64,000 bases of DNA. It comes from Rutidosis leptorrhynchoides. Taxonomy: Eukaryota; Streptophyta; Magnoliopsida; Asterales; Asteraceae. This document shows, piece by piece, positions 24,401 through 36,616 of this stretch. Below the pieces are notes generated by a model. That model saw nothing but the letters and a program-made list of their open reading frames with translations. It made no database searches and was not told the DNA's origin. The position numbers and the translations under genes are program-made. Within the stretch, counting starts at the first letter, position 1, and every line of letters starts with the position of its first letter. The DNA lies in contig NC_092341.1 of the NCBI RefSeq assembly GCF_046630445.1, positions 221,028,001-221,092,000 of the forward strand, given 5' to 3'.

Positions 24401-25934
24401 GGATCGCAAAACAACCCTTACGGAGTAGTTTTCTAACTTTAAGGCACGAAACGAGGTTGAGTCCGGTGCAACTCTTATCGCCATAAACAATCAAATGTTC
24501 ACCATTCTCGATAGGAATTTGGATTGCGTTAAGATCATAAAGGATGTGAGATTTCATTTTGGCTAACCAATTCATACCGATTATTACATCAAAGCTTCCT
24601 AGTTCCATGGGTATCAAGTCAATTTCAAACTCATTACCCAAAATGTTTAATGTGCACCCCCGGTAATATGTGTCGGCACTCAATAGTTTCCCGTTGGCCA
24701 CTTCAATGGTATAAGTGGTATCTAGTGGGAGTGGTGGAGTGCTAAAAGAATGAATCAAAGTCTTGGATACAAAGCATTTATCGGCACCCGAATCGAATAA
24801 ACAAGTAACATAAGTTTTGTTGAGAAGAAACGTACCCGTGACTAATTCATTGTCATCTCGGGCTTCCTCGGTGTTGATGTTGAAAGCTCGGCCGCACGTA
24901 TTTGGGTTATCTTTCCTCTTCGGGCATGCATTTCTATAATGGCCCGTTTGGCCACATTCATAACAAGTGCCCGTTTTTGGTGCATTGGGCCCCTTTCGAG
25001 CGATGAGGGCAACACTTTTACACTCATTGGCCTTATGACCAACTCCTTGACACCGGTGGCAAATTAACTTGCCACATTCACCAAAGTGATGTTTGTTGCA
25101 TTTGTTACAAAGAGGTAGGTTCCCGGCATAACCCTTCTTGCCGTCGGAGGTGTAAGGCTTCTTAGCAAATTTGTTGTTGCTTGTTTGGGGGGCTTCCCAC
25201 TTTCTTTTGTTGTTACCCGACTTATCCTTGGCTTTAGGTGCCGGCACTATAATTTCGTCCACTGTTTCTATCAATTTGCGGGCCATGTTCAAAGCTTCTT
25301 GATGATTAGTGGGTTTGGATGACATTACTCTGTGTTTGATGCTCTTTGGAAGACCATCCATGTAAAGTTCAACCCTTAAAGCTTCGGGGTTCACAAGATT
25401 TGGGCACATCAAGGCTAGTTCGGAAAATCATTGATTATAAGCCTTGAGATCATTTCCGACCGCCTTTAAAGTTCTTAGCTCTTGTTCGAGCCTTCGGGTT
25501 TCTTCACGAGGGAAATATTCGACAATCATCTTTTCCCTCAAGTCGGCCCAAGAGAGGGCGTGAGATTCATCGGTACCCACTGATTGTACATAGGTGTTCC
25601 ACCATGTGAGGGCGATACCGGTAAAGGTGTGGGTGGAATATTTGACTTTATCTTGGTCTCGACAACTGCTTATGCTAAAAACGGCTTCCGTTTGTTCGAA
25701 CCATCGAGTGAGTACAACCGGTCCCCCGGTTCCATCAAAAGTGTGAGGTTTGCACCCCATGAAGGCTTTGTAGGAGCACCCTTCGCTTGAGTTACCGGCC
25801 CCTTGATTGTTGTTGTTGTGGTTGTTGTTATTGTTGGAGGAGTGATCCGCCATGGCCGCTTCCACGGCGGTGGCTATCATTCGTTGTAGAGCTTGTTCGG
25901 GAGTCTCATGGCGTGGCACACGACGAGGAGGCAT
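21490..25934 (-). pseudogene. Chromovirus gag-pol (fossil)
   Basis: Domains in order on the minus strand are gag (25934-25428, with the hallmark ALTWWNTYVQSV), two CCHC knuckles, a retropepsin with DSGA, and reverse transcriptase ([20 protein letters not shown] and the catalytic FIDDILVYS). RNase H follows ([13 protein letters not shown], near 23355), then an integrase zinc finger and core with D-D-E style motifs ([32 protein letters not shown]). A C-terminal [10 protein letters not shown] tail continues into a chromodomain-like segment. This set would make a complete Tekay-type polyprotein in an active relative. Here it is broken a few times but otherwise looks complete, in keeping with a young copy. 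Confidence 0.85.
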
Positions 25935-26343
25935 TGTTCCTTCAAAACACGAGAATACCGTTGATTAGTATTTTCAATAATACTAATCATGATATGGAAA
26001 TAGGATAGAGAGAAAAATTTTCCTTGACTCGCCTTAAATTCTTTCTGTCATAATGTCGGAACGTTCATATGAGTCACCGTAATATAATCCCGGAAATTAT
26101 ATTACCCTAATTCATATGTGCATTCGACATTACTTCACTAAGTCAAGGTGGCGCGTCAATCAAATTAAACAACGTGAGATTAAGATGAAATAAAAGTAGA
26201 TATGAGTAGAAACGTTCGAGTATAATGCACAAGTAGTCAAGTAATTCCTACTTCAAGTCTATATGCCGGTTGTAGTCTAGACTCACTAATGTACCCTATG
26301 ACTCGGAGTTGACACCAATGAACTCTAAATCCCTACAACCAAC

Positions 26344-26355
26344 GCTCTGATACCA
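26344..26355 (-). other. Primer-binding site (tRNA-iMet)
   Basis: TGGTATCAGAGC on the minus strand two bases after the 5' LTR, identical in position and sequence to the site at 19066-19077. Confidence 0.85.
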
Positions 26356-26357
26356 TC

Positions 26358-28701
26358 TGTAGCGACCCGACAAAATCGTCATTGACGGCGCCGTCTACTT
26401 AGGTCCCGTTACGTGGTCATAAGTCTTTAAAACAACGTTTGACCAAAAGTATGTCGCATTCATTTCAAAAGTAAAGATGTTTCAAGGTTTACAAGGTAGT
26501 TTGACAACTAGTTACATAACAAAGTTTAAAGTACAATTTAAACATATGCGACACAAATGAAAGTAGCCAAAAGACGCTCCACGTATGCATGTTTACTCGA
26601 CATCCAAGTAAGTATCAAAAGTAATGAGCGGAAGCATGTATCACACAAATGTTCAAGGACCTGAGAAAAACATAGAAATCTGTCAACGAAAACGTTGGTG
26701 AAATCATAGGTTTGAGTAAGTAAGTACAAGTGAACCACAAGATTTGCAACAATGATATAATAGTAATACATTCCAAAAGTTTGTTTCACGAGCACCCAAT
26801 TATCAATGCTTAACATTCCTTCCATAGAACCCCATCACAATAGTGTTAGAACATACACAGTTTCTCGAAAATATATTTCATTCGTAAACGGTAGCGAACC
26901 GTTTGAATGAGGGTTTGTTAAACCCATATGGCCATATAACATAAGTTCTCGCTTACACCCGGCAAGTGTAACTAATGATAATCGAATTGAGGATTTTTGT
27001 TCAAACTCGTATGTAGAATGTTTGTTTTCTTGTACTTGTGTTCACTTAGTAAAAAGAAACGTTTATGTTTTCTCATCCCAAATGTAAGTACAAAAGAGTA
27101 AAAGTGGGACTATGATCTCACCTTGAGCGCAAGGGCAAATAAGTACTTCAACAAGTAACGTGTGCAAAGAACAATGCTAGTCTTGACCTAAACAAATAGG
27201 TTGTATCAATAACGATAGTCACGATTGGTCAAAGATGTTCAATTAGTCCTATGGCTCAATACGACTCAAATAGTATAGCATGTGAATCACGTTGTCAAGT
27301 TTCATACAAGAATCAAGTATAAAGGCATGTTAAAACGATTGCATAAACGTTTGGTTAAGTTTGACTAAAAGTCAAACTTGGTCAAAGTCAAAGTCAACGG
27401 GGTCAGGTCGGGTACCCGACAATTTTTCTAAGTTTTATAATCATATATGAGCATGTTGGTCAAGTTTCATGTCAATCGGAGGTGCGTAGCATAGCAAACA
27501 TTTTTCGTGAGACGACCAAGCAAAACAGAATCTGAAAGTGTATCTGGACGGCGTCCAAAATGGCTGGACGGCGTCCAGAATTAAGTTTTGGACGGTGTCC
27601 AAGGTTTGGGACGGTGTCCAGAATTAATTTTTGGATGGTGTCCAAGGTTTGGGACGGTGTCCCAATTGGTACTCAGACCCTGTTTGCAGAAAACACAAGT
27701 GCACGAACCAAACTTCAATCAATCCTAGTTTATGATCCGCAAGCAATCAAGACATGTATCTTATATCATCGGAAAGCTCTTTTGACAAGGAACACAACTA
27801 GATACATTTCCTAAATCAAGTTCATCATTTAAGACAACAAAAACCTCGTCGAATGATCGTTAAACGTTCAAAATCAATGTTTCAAGTTCATCAAATGCAT
27901 TTTAAGTTTCGGGAAACCAATTCACACATATGATATGCCGTTTTGAAGGTAATCAAACACACATTGCAACCAAACACTTATCAACAACATTTCATAGCAT
28001 TTGATGCATCAAAAGTTCATATTAAGCCTATCAAACCCTAACCAAAATCTCAAAACCAATAATCATGTTAATGTAAGGTTTTCATGTCAATCAACACACC
28101 AAAACGAAGCTAATGAAGTAACTAACACTTTGAACATACAAACATTAACATCTAAACATATTTCATCATCCAAAATCAAAGATTTAACAAACACTTTTTT
28201 AAGTTCAGGCTAGTTATGTCAAATCACAAGATCGAGCATACAAATTACATATACGACATCACAATGAGCCATAGACACTAATTAACACACTTTTAAGTCA
28301 AGAACACTAAGATTATGAAATTTAGAGTTTTTAGAAAGTTACCCAATCGAGATGAAGTTAGTATCAAAACGTAGAGAATGAAGAGAGGATTCCAAATATG
28401 TAATTTGTTTTGATGTTAGCCTCCAAAATCGGATTTAGATGATGAATTAAGGATTGAATGTTGAGAGGATTTGGAAGTAGTAAAAGATGAGGATGAAAAT
28501 GAATGGATGAAAGGGGTTTGACCCTTTGACCTAGTCAAGGGTTGATCTCTTGTCAAGTTTAGTCCCTCAACTTTCGTTCGGGTGCGTGAATTACCTAAAC
28601 GAGATAATTTAAAACGCGTATTAACGGGAGATGTTATAAGCATATAACGGAGTTTAAAATAGTATAACGAAAAAGTAAACGGAAAAAGGCGGGATGTTAC
28701 A
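26358..28701 (-). repeat. Chromovirus 5' LTR
   Basis: 2344 bp with TG...CA ends. It holds the GGACGGYGTCC array (27542-27662) and a perfect AAGTTTGAC/GTCAAACTT inverted repeat near 27357. Right flank is GAAGGCC. No matching duplication is visible at the far end because the second unit is incomplete. Confidence 0.85.
27542..27662. repeat. Palindromic GGACGGYGTCC minisatellite in the 5' LTR
   Basis: Six hairpin units. The last (TTGGGAC with GTCCCAA) has a seven-base perfect stem, while others have TTGGAC with GTCCAA or CTGGAC with GTCCAG, so outer pairs change together. Unit number and spacing differ from the middle LTR. Confidence 0.85.
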
Positions 28702-29604
28702 GAAGGCCATTATTTACCAACTCGACCATCATCTTCACTTGATCAATAAGTTTTTCAAAGCCCCAACAGGCATGCCCATGGTACCTGTGGAATCAACTGT
28801 ATGCGTTTGGGTGAAAGCTCGTGGGTTTGGTATAGTGAAAGAGAACAAGTAGCTTCAGTTACTGAACAGGGCAAGTATACTTAGGAAATCGAGATTGGGA
28901 TCCCATTGATCCAGCGAAAGCAACGGCTAGGGCATGGACAATAACAGATTCGGAGGTAGACTTGATAGATGAAGAGACTAGTGACCTACGTTTTTGAATC
29001 TTGTTAATTGGAGGGACAATTACATGACCCGAATTACCATACATTTAAATGTTCACTAATAGGTGTGACCACCACAATTCACTTTATTATAACTAATACT
29101 AATAGTGGGTGAGCCTGCCACTGTAGTGGTGAGCCTGCCACTGTTCACAGTGGCAGGGCTGTAATTTTGAACCCCTCCGGGGGTAAATTGGTCATTTGTT
29201 TTTTTTTTAGAAAACCTTTATTTTATCATTCTTTTTAAAACATTTTTCTCATTTTCTTTTTTCACTTTCTTTATTTTTAAAACATTCAAATAATCGATAA
29301 CTATCCGACCAAAATCACAAACGTTAACCGATCAACACCACCCCGCAGCGAAGCGCGGATCCGTTTTCCTCGTTCATACTATTACCATCACCTACCAGTC
29401 AAGTTATAAAAAATTAGTATAAGCTTGATGGATCATTTACGAAATCTAGTAAAAAAAACACCTACAGGTTTGTAAAGTTTACCTCTCGGCAATTGGCAAC
29501 CTAAATTTGTAAAGTCACGAATATTTTAGGGGTAAATATTGTAACATTAATTCAATTCATTTCCATCCCCAAAATCAATCTTTACTCCGGTCCGGTGGTG
29601 GAAG
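28702..29604. other. Intergenic DNA with a Helitron-like 3' hairpin and a short inverted repeat
   Basis: A minus-strand open stretch (29044-28859) has no recognised similarity. An inverted repeat CTGCCACTG/CAGTGGCAG lies at about 29133-29156. Near 29343 the hairpin-forming CCGCAGCGAAGCGCGG resembles the 3' palindrome of plant Helitrons, but a clean CTRR end is not seen. The last 200 bases are probably the promoter and leader of the transporter gene. Confidence 0.35.
29403..29411 (+). promoter_or_regulatory. Possible TATA box of the WAT1-related gene
   Basis: GTTATAAAAAA at about 200 bases before the ATG at 29605. Position and composition fit, but no transcript data. Confidence 0.35.
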
Positions 29605-32600
29605 ATGGCGTGCCACATCACTACCTCCTTCTCCGTCGCCACTTCCTTACCAACCACCACTCTCCGCCACCGTGTCATCCCAACCCCCTTCCCAAATCCC
29701 ACCTCCAAACACCACCGATTATCATCACTCAAAATCTCCCCAACATCTCACTCTCACATCAAATCCAAAGCTTCTGATTCAGACACAACTACTACCCAAT
29801 CATCGGAACTCGATTGCGTTGGAACCGGAACCGATGTCGAATGCGTTTATGTTCCTTCAGACGGAAACGGAGGAGATTACGAAATTATTGAACCCGAAAC
29901 GACGTCGTCGTCGTCATCGTTGGTGGAGTTAATTTGGGATTGGGCGTTATTGGTTTCCCCTTTCTTCTTTTGGGGTACGGCAATGGTGGCTATGAAGGAG
30001 ATATTACCTAGAACTGGACCACTTTTTGTTTCGTCGTTTCGTTTGATTCCTTCTGGATTGCTTTTAGTTGCTTTTGCATTCTCTCGTGGTAAAAAGATTC
30101 CATCTGGGTTTAATGCTTGGTTCTCTATTGCTTTATTTGCACTTGTTGATGCTACTTGTTTTCAGGTTATTTTTTTTATACATTTCTTCTTCTTATATCA
30201 TCATCATTTGATTTGATAATGCTTTGTTTAATATTATTACAAAAAATTAGTTAGTTTTTAAGTGCATAACAAGTTGATGTAATTTTAAGCTTATAAGCTC
30301 ATAAGTTGACGAAGTGAGCTTATTATCGACTTTTTAAATATCGTCGAATGATTTAGTTAAGAACTAGGTTATTGTAATGACATGTTTGAAAAATCACTTT
30401 CTAAACGTGCACCGAAACAAGTACTAAGCTTTAATGTTGGTCGAAATTAGAATTGCATTAAATGGTAGACTGTAATTTTTTATTTACATCCAAAGTGGGA
30501 ATTGTGGAGAATGTTATGGAGATGAGGGAATATCAATATCTGTTTCAGGATTTGTGTAATATATAAATAAACGGCTGATTACTTTTCAAAAAGTTTATTA
30601 ACATTAAAACAAAAGTTAATGGAGTTTGATCATGTATGGTGATGCATTGCAGGGTTTTTTAGCAAAAGGATTGGAAAAGACATCAGCTGGTCTTGGCAGT
30701 GTATGTTCGCTACAACTAACGTTTTCTTTATATTTAAATCATTAAGATGAGACTAGTGTATGCCTCTTAATGGAATGATTCAGTGCTGAATGTTGAACCA
30801 TTCAGCATTCAGTACGTTTGTTTCTGGCCTCTGAATGACATATGGTGCTGAATGGTTCAGAATTCAATGCTGAACCATTCAGAGCTAAGCCTAAAACACA
30901 CTCTTAACCATTAAAAGTCTAAATTTTTAGTAATATTCTCCTCAAATCATAGCCAGAACACTTAACTAACATGAATATTGAATTTTTTATTCATGTAACA
31001 CGTTATTAAGGTAATTTTAGTCAATTAATATCGTTCATTCAAAATGAGTATCAAACAACTTATTTTCATTAAGAACAAACTTTATTCAGAGGCTTTGAAT
31101 CATTCAGATTCTGAACTATTTAGCGCTAAATCATTCAGTTTTATCAAACGCACCCTAAGTCTCAGTTAGCTGCAGTAAGCTTTAGTTTAAATTCTAAGCA
31201 ACTATATCATGTTGAAATTCTGGTCAAATCAATGATGGTTGGAACCTAATGATATGACCATATACTAGCCTGCTATAGTTAATTTGACATACTGCTAGAG
31301 TTATTCAATCGGACTTCCGTTTTACTATTTTATTGAGCCCATTGTGTTTACAAGCATCATGTGTCTGTCTTGTTTTGGTTTCCTTTCGGAGTTTCAAACA
31401 AAAGCTTAAAAGAGGGTGATAAAAACAGTCTAGCAAACAAAAAGGAGTTCCATTTTTTATTAGAAAGTAGGTACCCTTTTTATGTGAATCTTGTTGACTT
31501 ACAAGGAGGGTTATGAAAACAATCATGTTATTTTGGTTGATTTTTGACCAAATATTAAAATCATGTTAAGATAAGTTAAATTTCATATCTAAAATAATAT
31601 GTGATCTAATATTCTAATGGAAACTCCAATATCATGTGATTCATGATAAGATCGAAACTTAACCCAACAAGGCAACAACATGCCCAACATATAAGCCCAA
31701 TTGGGTTATGAATGTATGATTTATAACCAATTGGCGATAGAGGGAGTATTCCATGAACTTATATATATTAAATTATTTTCGTTCATATTCCACTGTGGAA
31801 TACTGGTTTGCACCCAATAATTTTATTTAAAAAATGGAATAAAATGTAAGGCATAATAGTGTAGTAATTTAAGAGAGAGTGTAAAAATACACCACAAATC
31901 AGTGGCTTTTAGGTTTGACAGTACTTTTAAGCAATATAGCCGGTGTTATGGATTGCCACGTTATCTTACATTTTAGTTGACTTGTCCTAGGTTTCCTAGC
32001 ACCTTGTGGGACTAGAAGTTATGACCGTTTAAGTTTGTTTGTTTTCACGCATTCTCTTTTGCTCCACACGTGATTCTTGATCTTTCACTACTATCATGCC
32101 TACCTTGTTTTGTCGAAATACTTCATTGTTAAGGTATTTGGTAGATGAATTCAAACTGCTTATCCAGGCCTTAAGCTTGATCAGATATGTTCATATGCTA
32201 TTGCAGGTTATAATTGACTCGCAACCTTTGACGGTTGCTGTCCTTGCTTCCTTGTTGTTTGGTGAATCAATTGGTTTGATTGGGATTGCAGGCCTTGTTC
32301 TTGGCGTTGTAGGCCTTGCACTTCTTGAGGTATATTTCTATAAAACTTCTTTATCTCTATGCACCCCTTTGTATGTCCTTTTTAAATGTAAAATTACTAA
32401 ACAATTCTTCACTTTAGGCAGCTGATTATTTGATGATGTGATTGTCTAATTCTATTTTTTTAGTTGTAATACTTGATCTTGATTAAAGCATATAAAAAAA
32501 CCCACATTTATCTTATAAATGTTGACTGTATTTTGCTGTTCAAGCCTTGTGATAAATTGTTGGGTGCAGCTACCCGCTTTTTCATTTGATGAGAACAATT

Positions 32601-34723
32601 TTTCGTTATGGGGAAGTGGAGAATGGTGGATGCTTTTAGCTGCTCAAAGCATGGCGGTTGGTACCGTCATGGTTCGATGGGTTTCCAAATATTCGGATCC
32701 TGTTATGGCTACCGGATGGGTACGTAACCTCTTTCAACATGCTCTATATTTTCTTTTAAACGTCTAACTAATTGATACAGTGATGTCCTTAAGGAGTTTA
32801 AATTTATAACTTAGAGGGTTTCAATACTACTAAAGTGCTACACGCCACTTAGTAACCTGTTCATTATCGGTTTTCAACATTAGTGTATACTCAAGATTAA
32901 AGCAATAAACCCAAGTGAACTCGCTCATAAAAGCCAGCTTGTAGGAGGAGGGGCCTAGACTTATAAGCCACCAACCAAGCTTACATTTGGCGTATGCGAG
33001 ATTGTAACAAAACCCGCCCTTTCAAGATCCAACATCCTCGTTGGTCATGGTTGGCACCCTCTCTTTTTGAGTCCTATCCAACACTCCATAGGCTACCACT
33101 CCGAGGTTTTAGGACCTCGAAAGATGGGTCTAGTTTTGATACATTTATTTCACACTAAACCTGTATCAAGCTATAAATCTACATCTAAAACTCACTCTCT
33201 AACACCAACATGCCACCAACTAAACTTACGTTTGGCCGATGTGAGATCATAACATATTCTATATCCAATTAAAAGACATCATATTGACTCATAGGACAGA
33301 TGCATAAGTTTAGTGTAAAAGTAAGTTATATAGGGCAAATTTCAATTTAACAGCCCATCCAATACTGCACCGTGTTGCAATTTTTCATGTAACAGGCACT
33401 TTGTAATTATCTATATCTATATACATATAATTACGTTCATATTATGTTCTCCGTATTTAATAATAGTTGACTAAATGGTTACTACAAAACTCTCACTTAA
33501 CATGACTGAAAAAATTAGCAAGTGTTTCCTTACCGTCTATTTTCCTGTTATGTTTATATAAAAATGGCTATAAAAAAAAATTAAAGTTTGATTGAACGCT
33601 TCTTAACCACAAATCCAATATAGCAATATCTGAATTCATATATGCTTATTGTTTGAAAATAATGAATTCGAATCTAATTCTTTTTTTTAAAGGCAAGTTG
33701 TTGGCATCGAATACTCTCATTTGCCACGCACACACTCGCTTTCGGGCAGGAAACCCGAACCGCATTACAGGGATCCGAACCTTATACCATCCCGAGGGGC
33801 AGGCGGTCGGACCTGAGTCCTGAATACGGGTCGGTAAAACCTTCCCCGGGGCAATTCGGCTTTCAGGAAATAAATCCCACGAATATTTTTAAGGGGAGGG
33901 ACTCGAACTTGAGATTTAACCATTTAACCATTATTTTTCCTTAAATTCATCAGTGTTTGCTTGTGAATTTCTCCGTACATACTTTGATAGACTGCTTTAA
34001 AACATGTCGCAATATAGAATACTCCGAAAACAGTTGTTGTTTACTCCTTTTGTATTTAGTTCAACTGGTTTGTTGTTCGATGTTGCAAGCAAGAGCTTTC
34101 TTCCCAGTTGTACTTGTTGATTCACCAATTTTTAAAAGTTGAACTCCATTAAACTATCGTTGCAGCACATGGTTCTTGGTGGGATTCCGTTAGCAGCAGC
34201 GTCAATTCTTGCTCATGATCCTGCTCTCAATGGAGGATTGAACGAGCTCACAACAAATGACCTTTTCGCCCTTTTGTATACCTCCGTTTTTGGCAGCGCC
34301 ATCAGCTACGGTTTATACTTCTTCAATGCTACTAGAGGTCATCTTCAGTTTATTATTACACTTTCATCTTGCTTGTATTAGCATTAGCATTTTATACTAT
34401 ACCAATATATGTTACATTCTTGATCCAACCAGGTAGCTTGACAAAGCTTAGCTCTCTTACCTTTTTAACTCCAATGTTTGCTTCGGTTTTTGGGTAAGTC
34501 CATAGTCTGTGAATAATTTAATCTTTTTCAATAATTTTTTTTAAGAAAATGCAATTTTTTTTTTATTTTTTTGGTATATATATGTCGGGTTTATTTCCTT
34601 CTTTTCATCATGATTTACAGTTTTCTCTATCTTGGGGAGACGTTCTCGCCGACTCAACTATCAGGAGCCCTTGTTACTATAGCTGCCATATACATGGTCA
34701 ATTACAAGGATGCTATTGAATGA
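29605..34723 (+). CDS. WAT1-related EamA-family transporter, plastid-targeted (At3g02690-like)
   Basis: Seven exons with GT-AG borders and consistent phases: 29605-30165, 30653-30700, 32207-32329, 32570-32719, 34166-34337, 34433-34493 and 34621-34723, for about 405 residues. The first 90 or so residues are rich in Ser, Thr and Pro without acids at the start, as in a chloroplast transit peptide. An acidic linker follows, then two EamA halves with about ten membrane helices, such as SPFFFWGTAMVAMKEILPRT (helix 1) and FLYLGETFSPTQLSGALVTI near the end. The length and the chloroplast leader fit the WAT1-related protein At3g02690, a drug/metabolite-superfamily membrane protein of the plastid whose substrate is not established. 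Nothing appears broken. Intron 2 (1.5 kb) and intron 4 (1.4 kb) contain repeats. Confidence 0.88.
30765..31155. mobile_element. MITE-like repeat in intron 2 of the transporter gene
   Basis: Contains multiple CTGAATGGTTCAG/CTGAACCATTCAG inverted motifs and ends on the right with TCAAACGCACCCTAA, which resembles a known class of plant MITEs starting GGGTGCGTTTGA. The left end is degenerate and no target duplication was fixed. Confidence 0.4.
33690..33935. repeat. GC-richer dispersed repeat in intron 4
   Basis: A 245-bp island with higher GC than the intron around it, ending in GGGACTCGAACTTGAGAT. Its reverse complement holds a B-box-like AAGTTCGAGTCCC, so a SINE on the minus strand is possible. 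No coding frame. Confidence 0.35.
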
Positions 34724-35017
34724 ACCAAAATGTGAAGGTTAGCCCTTTCAACATCATTGGATCGCTCACGTTTGCCCGTTGACATCCTGAAGATATAAGC
34801 AACTAAGTGCGAGTAGCATACAAACTCTAGAGAGTTTCATTGAGCACATAGAAACAAAATTGTAGATACACATTTCACTGTAAATATTACAGTACTAGTT
34901 AGCAGTTAGCACCCTGATCAGGTTGTTTGTACAACAATAATTTAATTGCCGAAGAATTACAGAAATGTTTTACAAATTTATAAACACATAAAATAATCGT
35001 ACAATGATCAATACAAT

Positions 35018-36179
35018 TTATCTTAAATCGCTATTACTCCCTGGGGATTCAGACTCTATGATAGCAGCAACAGAAATGTCACTAACCGCATTTCCAGATT
35101 CTGCAGATCTTTCTTTCTTGATCGGTGTGGCGTTTCTCCATCTGTCATCTGAACATAACGAGCTCGTACTGGAATTTAGGTCAGCCACAGCCTCCATAAT
35201 CGTGCATGCCTTGCTAACACATTCCGGAAGTACAAAAACAGGGGATACTGTAGTCCCACCACTTGCATTCTTTTGGTGAAACTTGTTAATATCTTCAAGT
35301 AACAAACTTGCATATGACGGTGGACCTGGATCACGATTCAAGTCAAGGTCCCTCGATAACTTCCGTGTTCTTTTTGCATGCGTAGATGTAGCAGTATTGT
35401 TATCAATCTCGGCCAGTGATCTTCGTCGCGTCAGCCGCTTGTGTATTATAATACTCTTGACTTTGTTCATCACTAAAACGCTGAAGGTTAGTTTTAGCAG
35501 GAGATACATTTCGCTTTACGTGAATCCGCTTCACAACTTCATCACCACCAACAACATTGCTCTTATTAGTAGCTGGAACCGAAACCATCTTTGCAGGCGG
35601 ACTATTGTTATTAGTATTACTACTACCACCACCACCGGTAATAGTGGCGGCATTTAAATTACAAAATGGGGACTGAGATCTTTTACTAGGAGATATACTT
35701 ATTCTCCTTTCTTTACTACTGCACCTACTGTTTCGTCTCGAAACCGGAGACATTGAAACCCTAACTTCACGGTGCCGGTGTCGTAATCCATTAATTTCAT
35801 TATCGTCAATTTCATCATCAAAATTGTTTGCGTGTTTAAAACGAGAATGCCTTCGTCTTCTTCGGAGGTTAGCAGAATTACTGCTGCTAAGTCGGGCACA
35901 TTGTATCAGAATCACATCAACTTCATCTTTACTACAACTTGATGTTCGCGTTGTATTGCCTGAAACTTTTCCGGCGACTTTGGGGCTAGGGTTTTGGTCG
36001 ATGTTGTCTTTGTTTGAGTGCCGGTCAATTTCGTGACTGATTCGGTGTTTAATCACGAATACCTCCTTCTTGAAAACATGTTGTTGTTGAGGGTCCGATT
36101 TAAAGTCGGGTTTGAATTCGGGTTGTAGGGGAAGAGATGTAGTGTTTCTGTTAGTCTTCTTGCTGAAACACCCGCCCAT
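35018..36179 (-). CDS. At1g65710-like protein gene, with a frame change or tiny intron
   Basis: The start MGGCFSKKTNRN suggests N-myristoylation and cysteine acylation, so a membrane-attached protein is likely (inference). KKEVFVIKHR, VDVILIQCARLSSS, a Ser/Arg-rich middle and PPAKMVSVPAT follow. The C-terminal part has RRRSLAEIDNN, PPSYASLLLEDINKFHQK, VFVLPECVSKACTIMEAVADL and a SPGSNSDLR end. These match a plant family of unknown function that includes At1g65710. The first frame (36179 to about 35450) stops at 35403, whereas the C-terminal part is in another frame from about 35470 down. Either a one-base shift lies between 35475 and 35425, or a 70-nt intron (GTATCT...ACAAG, about 35509-35440) restores the frame. 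The intron would remove the conserved VSPAKTN, so a shift or sequence error is favoured. Confidence 0.7.
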
Positions 36180-36449
36180 CTATGTATGTGGATTTGGAAA
36201 AGAGATACAGAAGAAGAAAAGTAGTGAGGGAATAGGTTTGTTTTTTAAAAATTTGAAATTCTACCGAGGTGCAAATGCATGCTCCAAAAGTCAAAATATT
36301 TATGTTTATTTACTTAATAAAATATAATGTATAAAAAATAATTTTAGCGACACTTTTAATGGTAAAGTTTTTGATAGTGTAGACTTTCTTTATCTTTATC
36401 GATATTGCTTATATGCCAATATACACACCATTCTTGATAGAGGATACGG

Positions 36450-36616
36450 AATATGTGGCTGTTATATGTATTAGTTGAGTGTATAACTAACATTTTATTG
36501 ATTAAAAAATAAAATAAGTTAATTACATATCTTTTAAAGTTTTAAACTTTTCATAATAATATGTACCAATCATTTATAGGTTCTACACCCAATTAGGTGT
36601 ATGACAGCCACATATT
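36450..36616. mobile_element. Small MITE with AATATGTGGCTGT ends
   Basis: Terminal inverted repeats AATATGTGGCTGTTATA on the left and, reverse-complemented, AATATGTGGCTGTCATA on the right, with 167 bp of AT-rich filler. No clear target duplication, so the superfamily is open. Confidence 0.6.

Larger units (their letters stand above)
21447..26357 (-). mobile_element. Chromovirus complete internal region
   Basis: Runs from the primer-binding site (26344-26355) to a purine-rich tract just before 21446. It contains gag and the full pol set described in the next entry. By eye it is almost identical to the partial copy at 16286-19079 over the shared part. Confidence 0.8.
16286..28701 (-). mobile_element. 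Tekay-type chromovirus, tandem LTR-internal arrangement (fossil)
   Basis: Read on the minus strand the order is LTR (28701-26358), internal region (26357-21447), LTR (21446-19080), then a second, incomplete internal region (19079 to about 16286). The two LTRs differ by eye at only one or two positions per hundred, and the internal copies are almost identical, so the array is young. Both internal regions follow a tRNA-iMet primer-binding site. The parts found (gag with zinc knuckles, retropepsin, reverse transcriptase, RNase H, integrase and a chromodomain-like tail) place it in the chromovirus branch, best fit Tekay. The complete unit looks nearly whole but carries a few breaks. The middle LTR serves both units, as in tandem arrays made by recombination. 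Confidence 0.8.
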
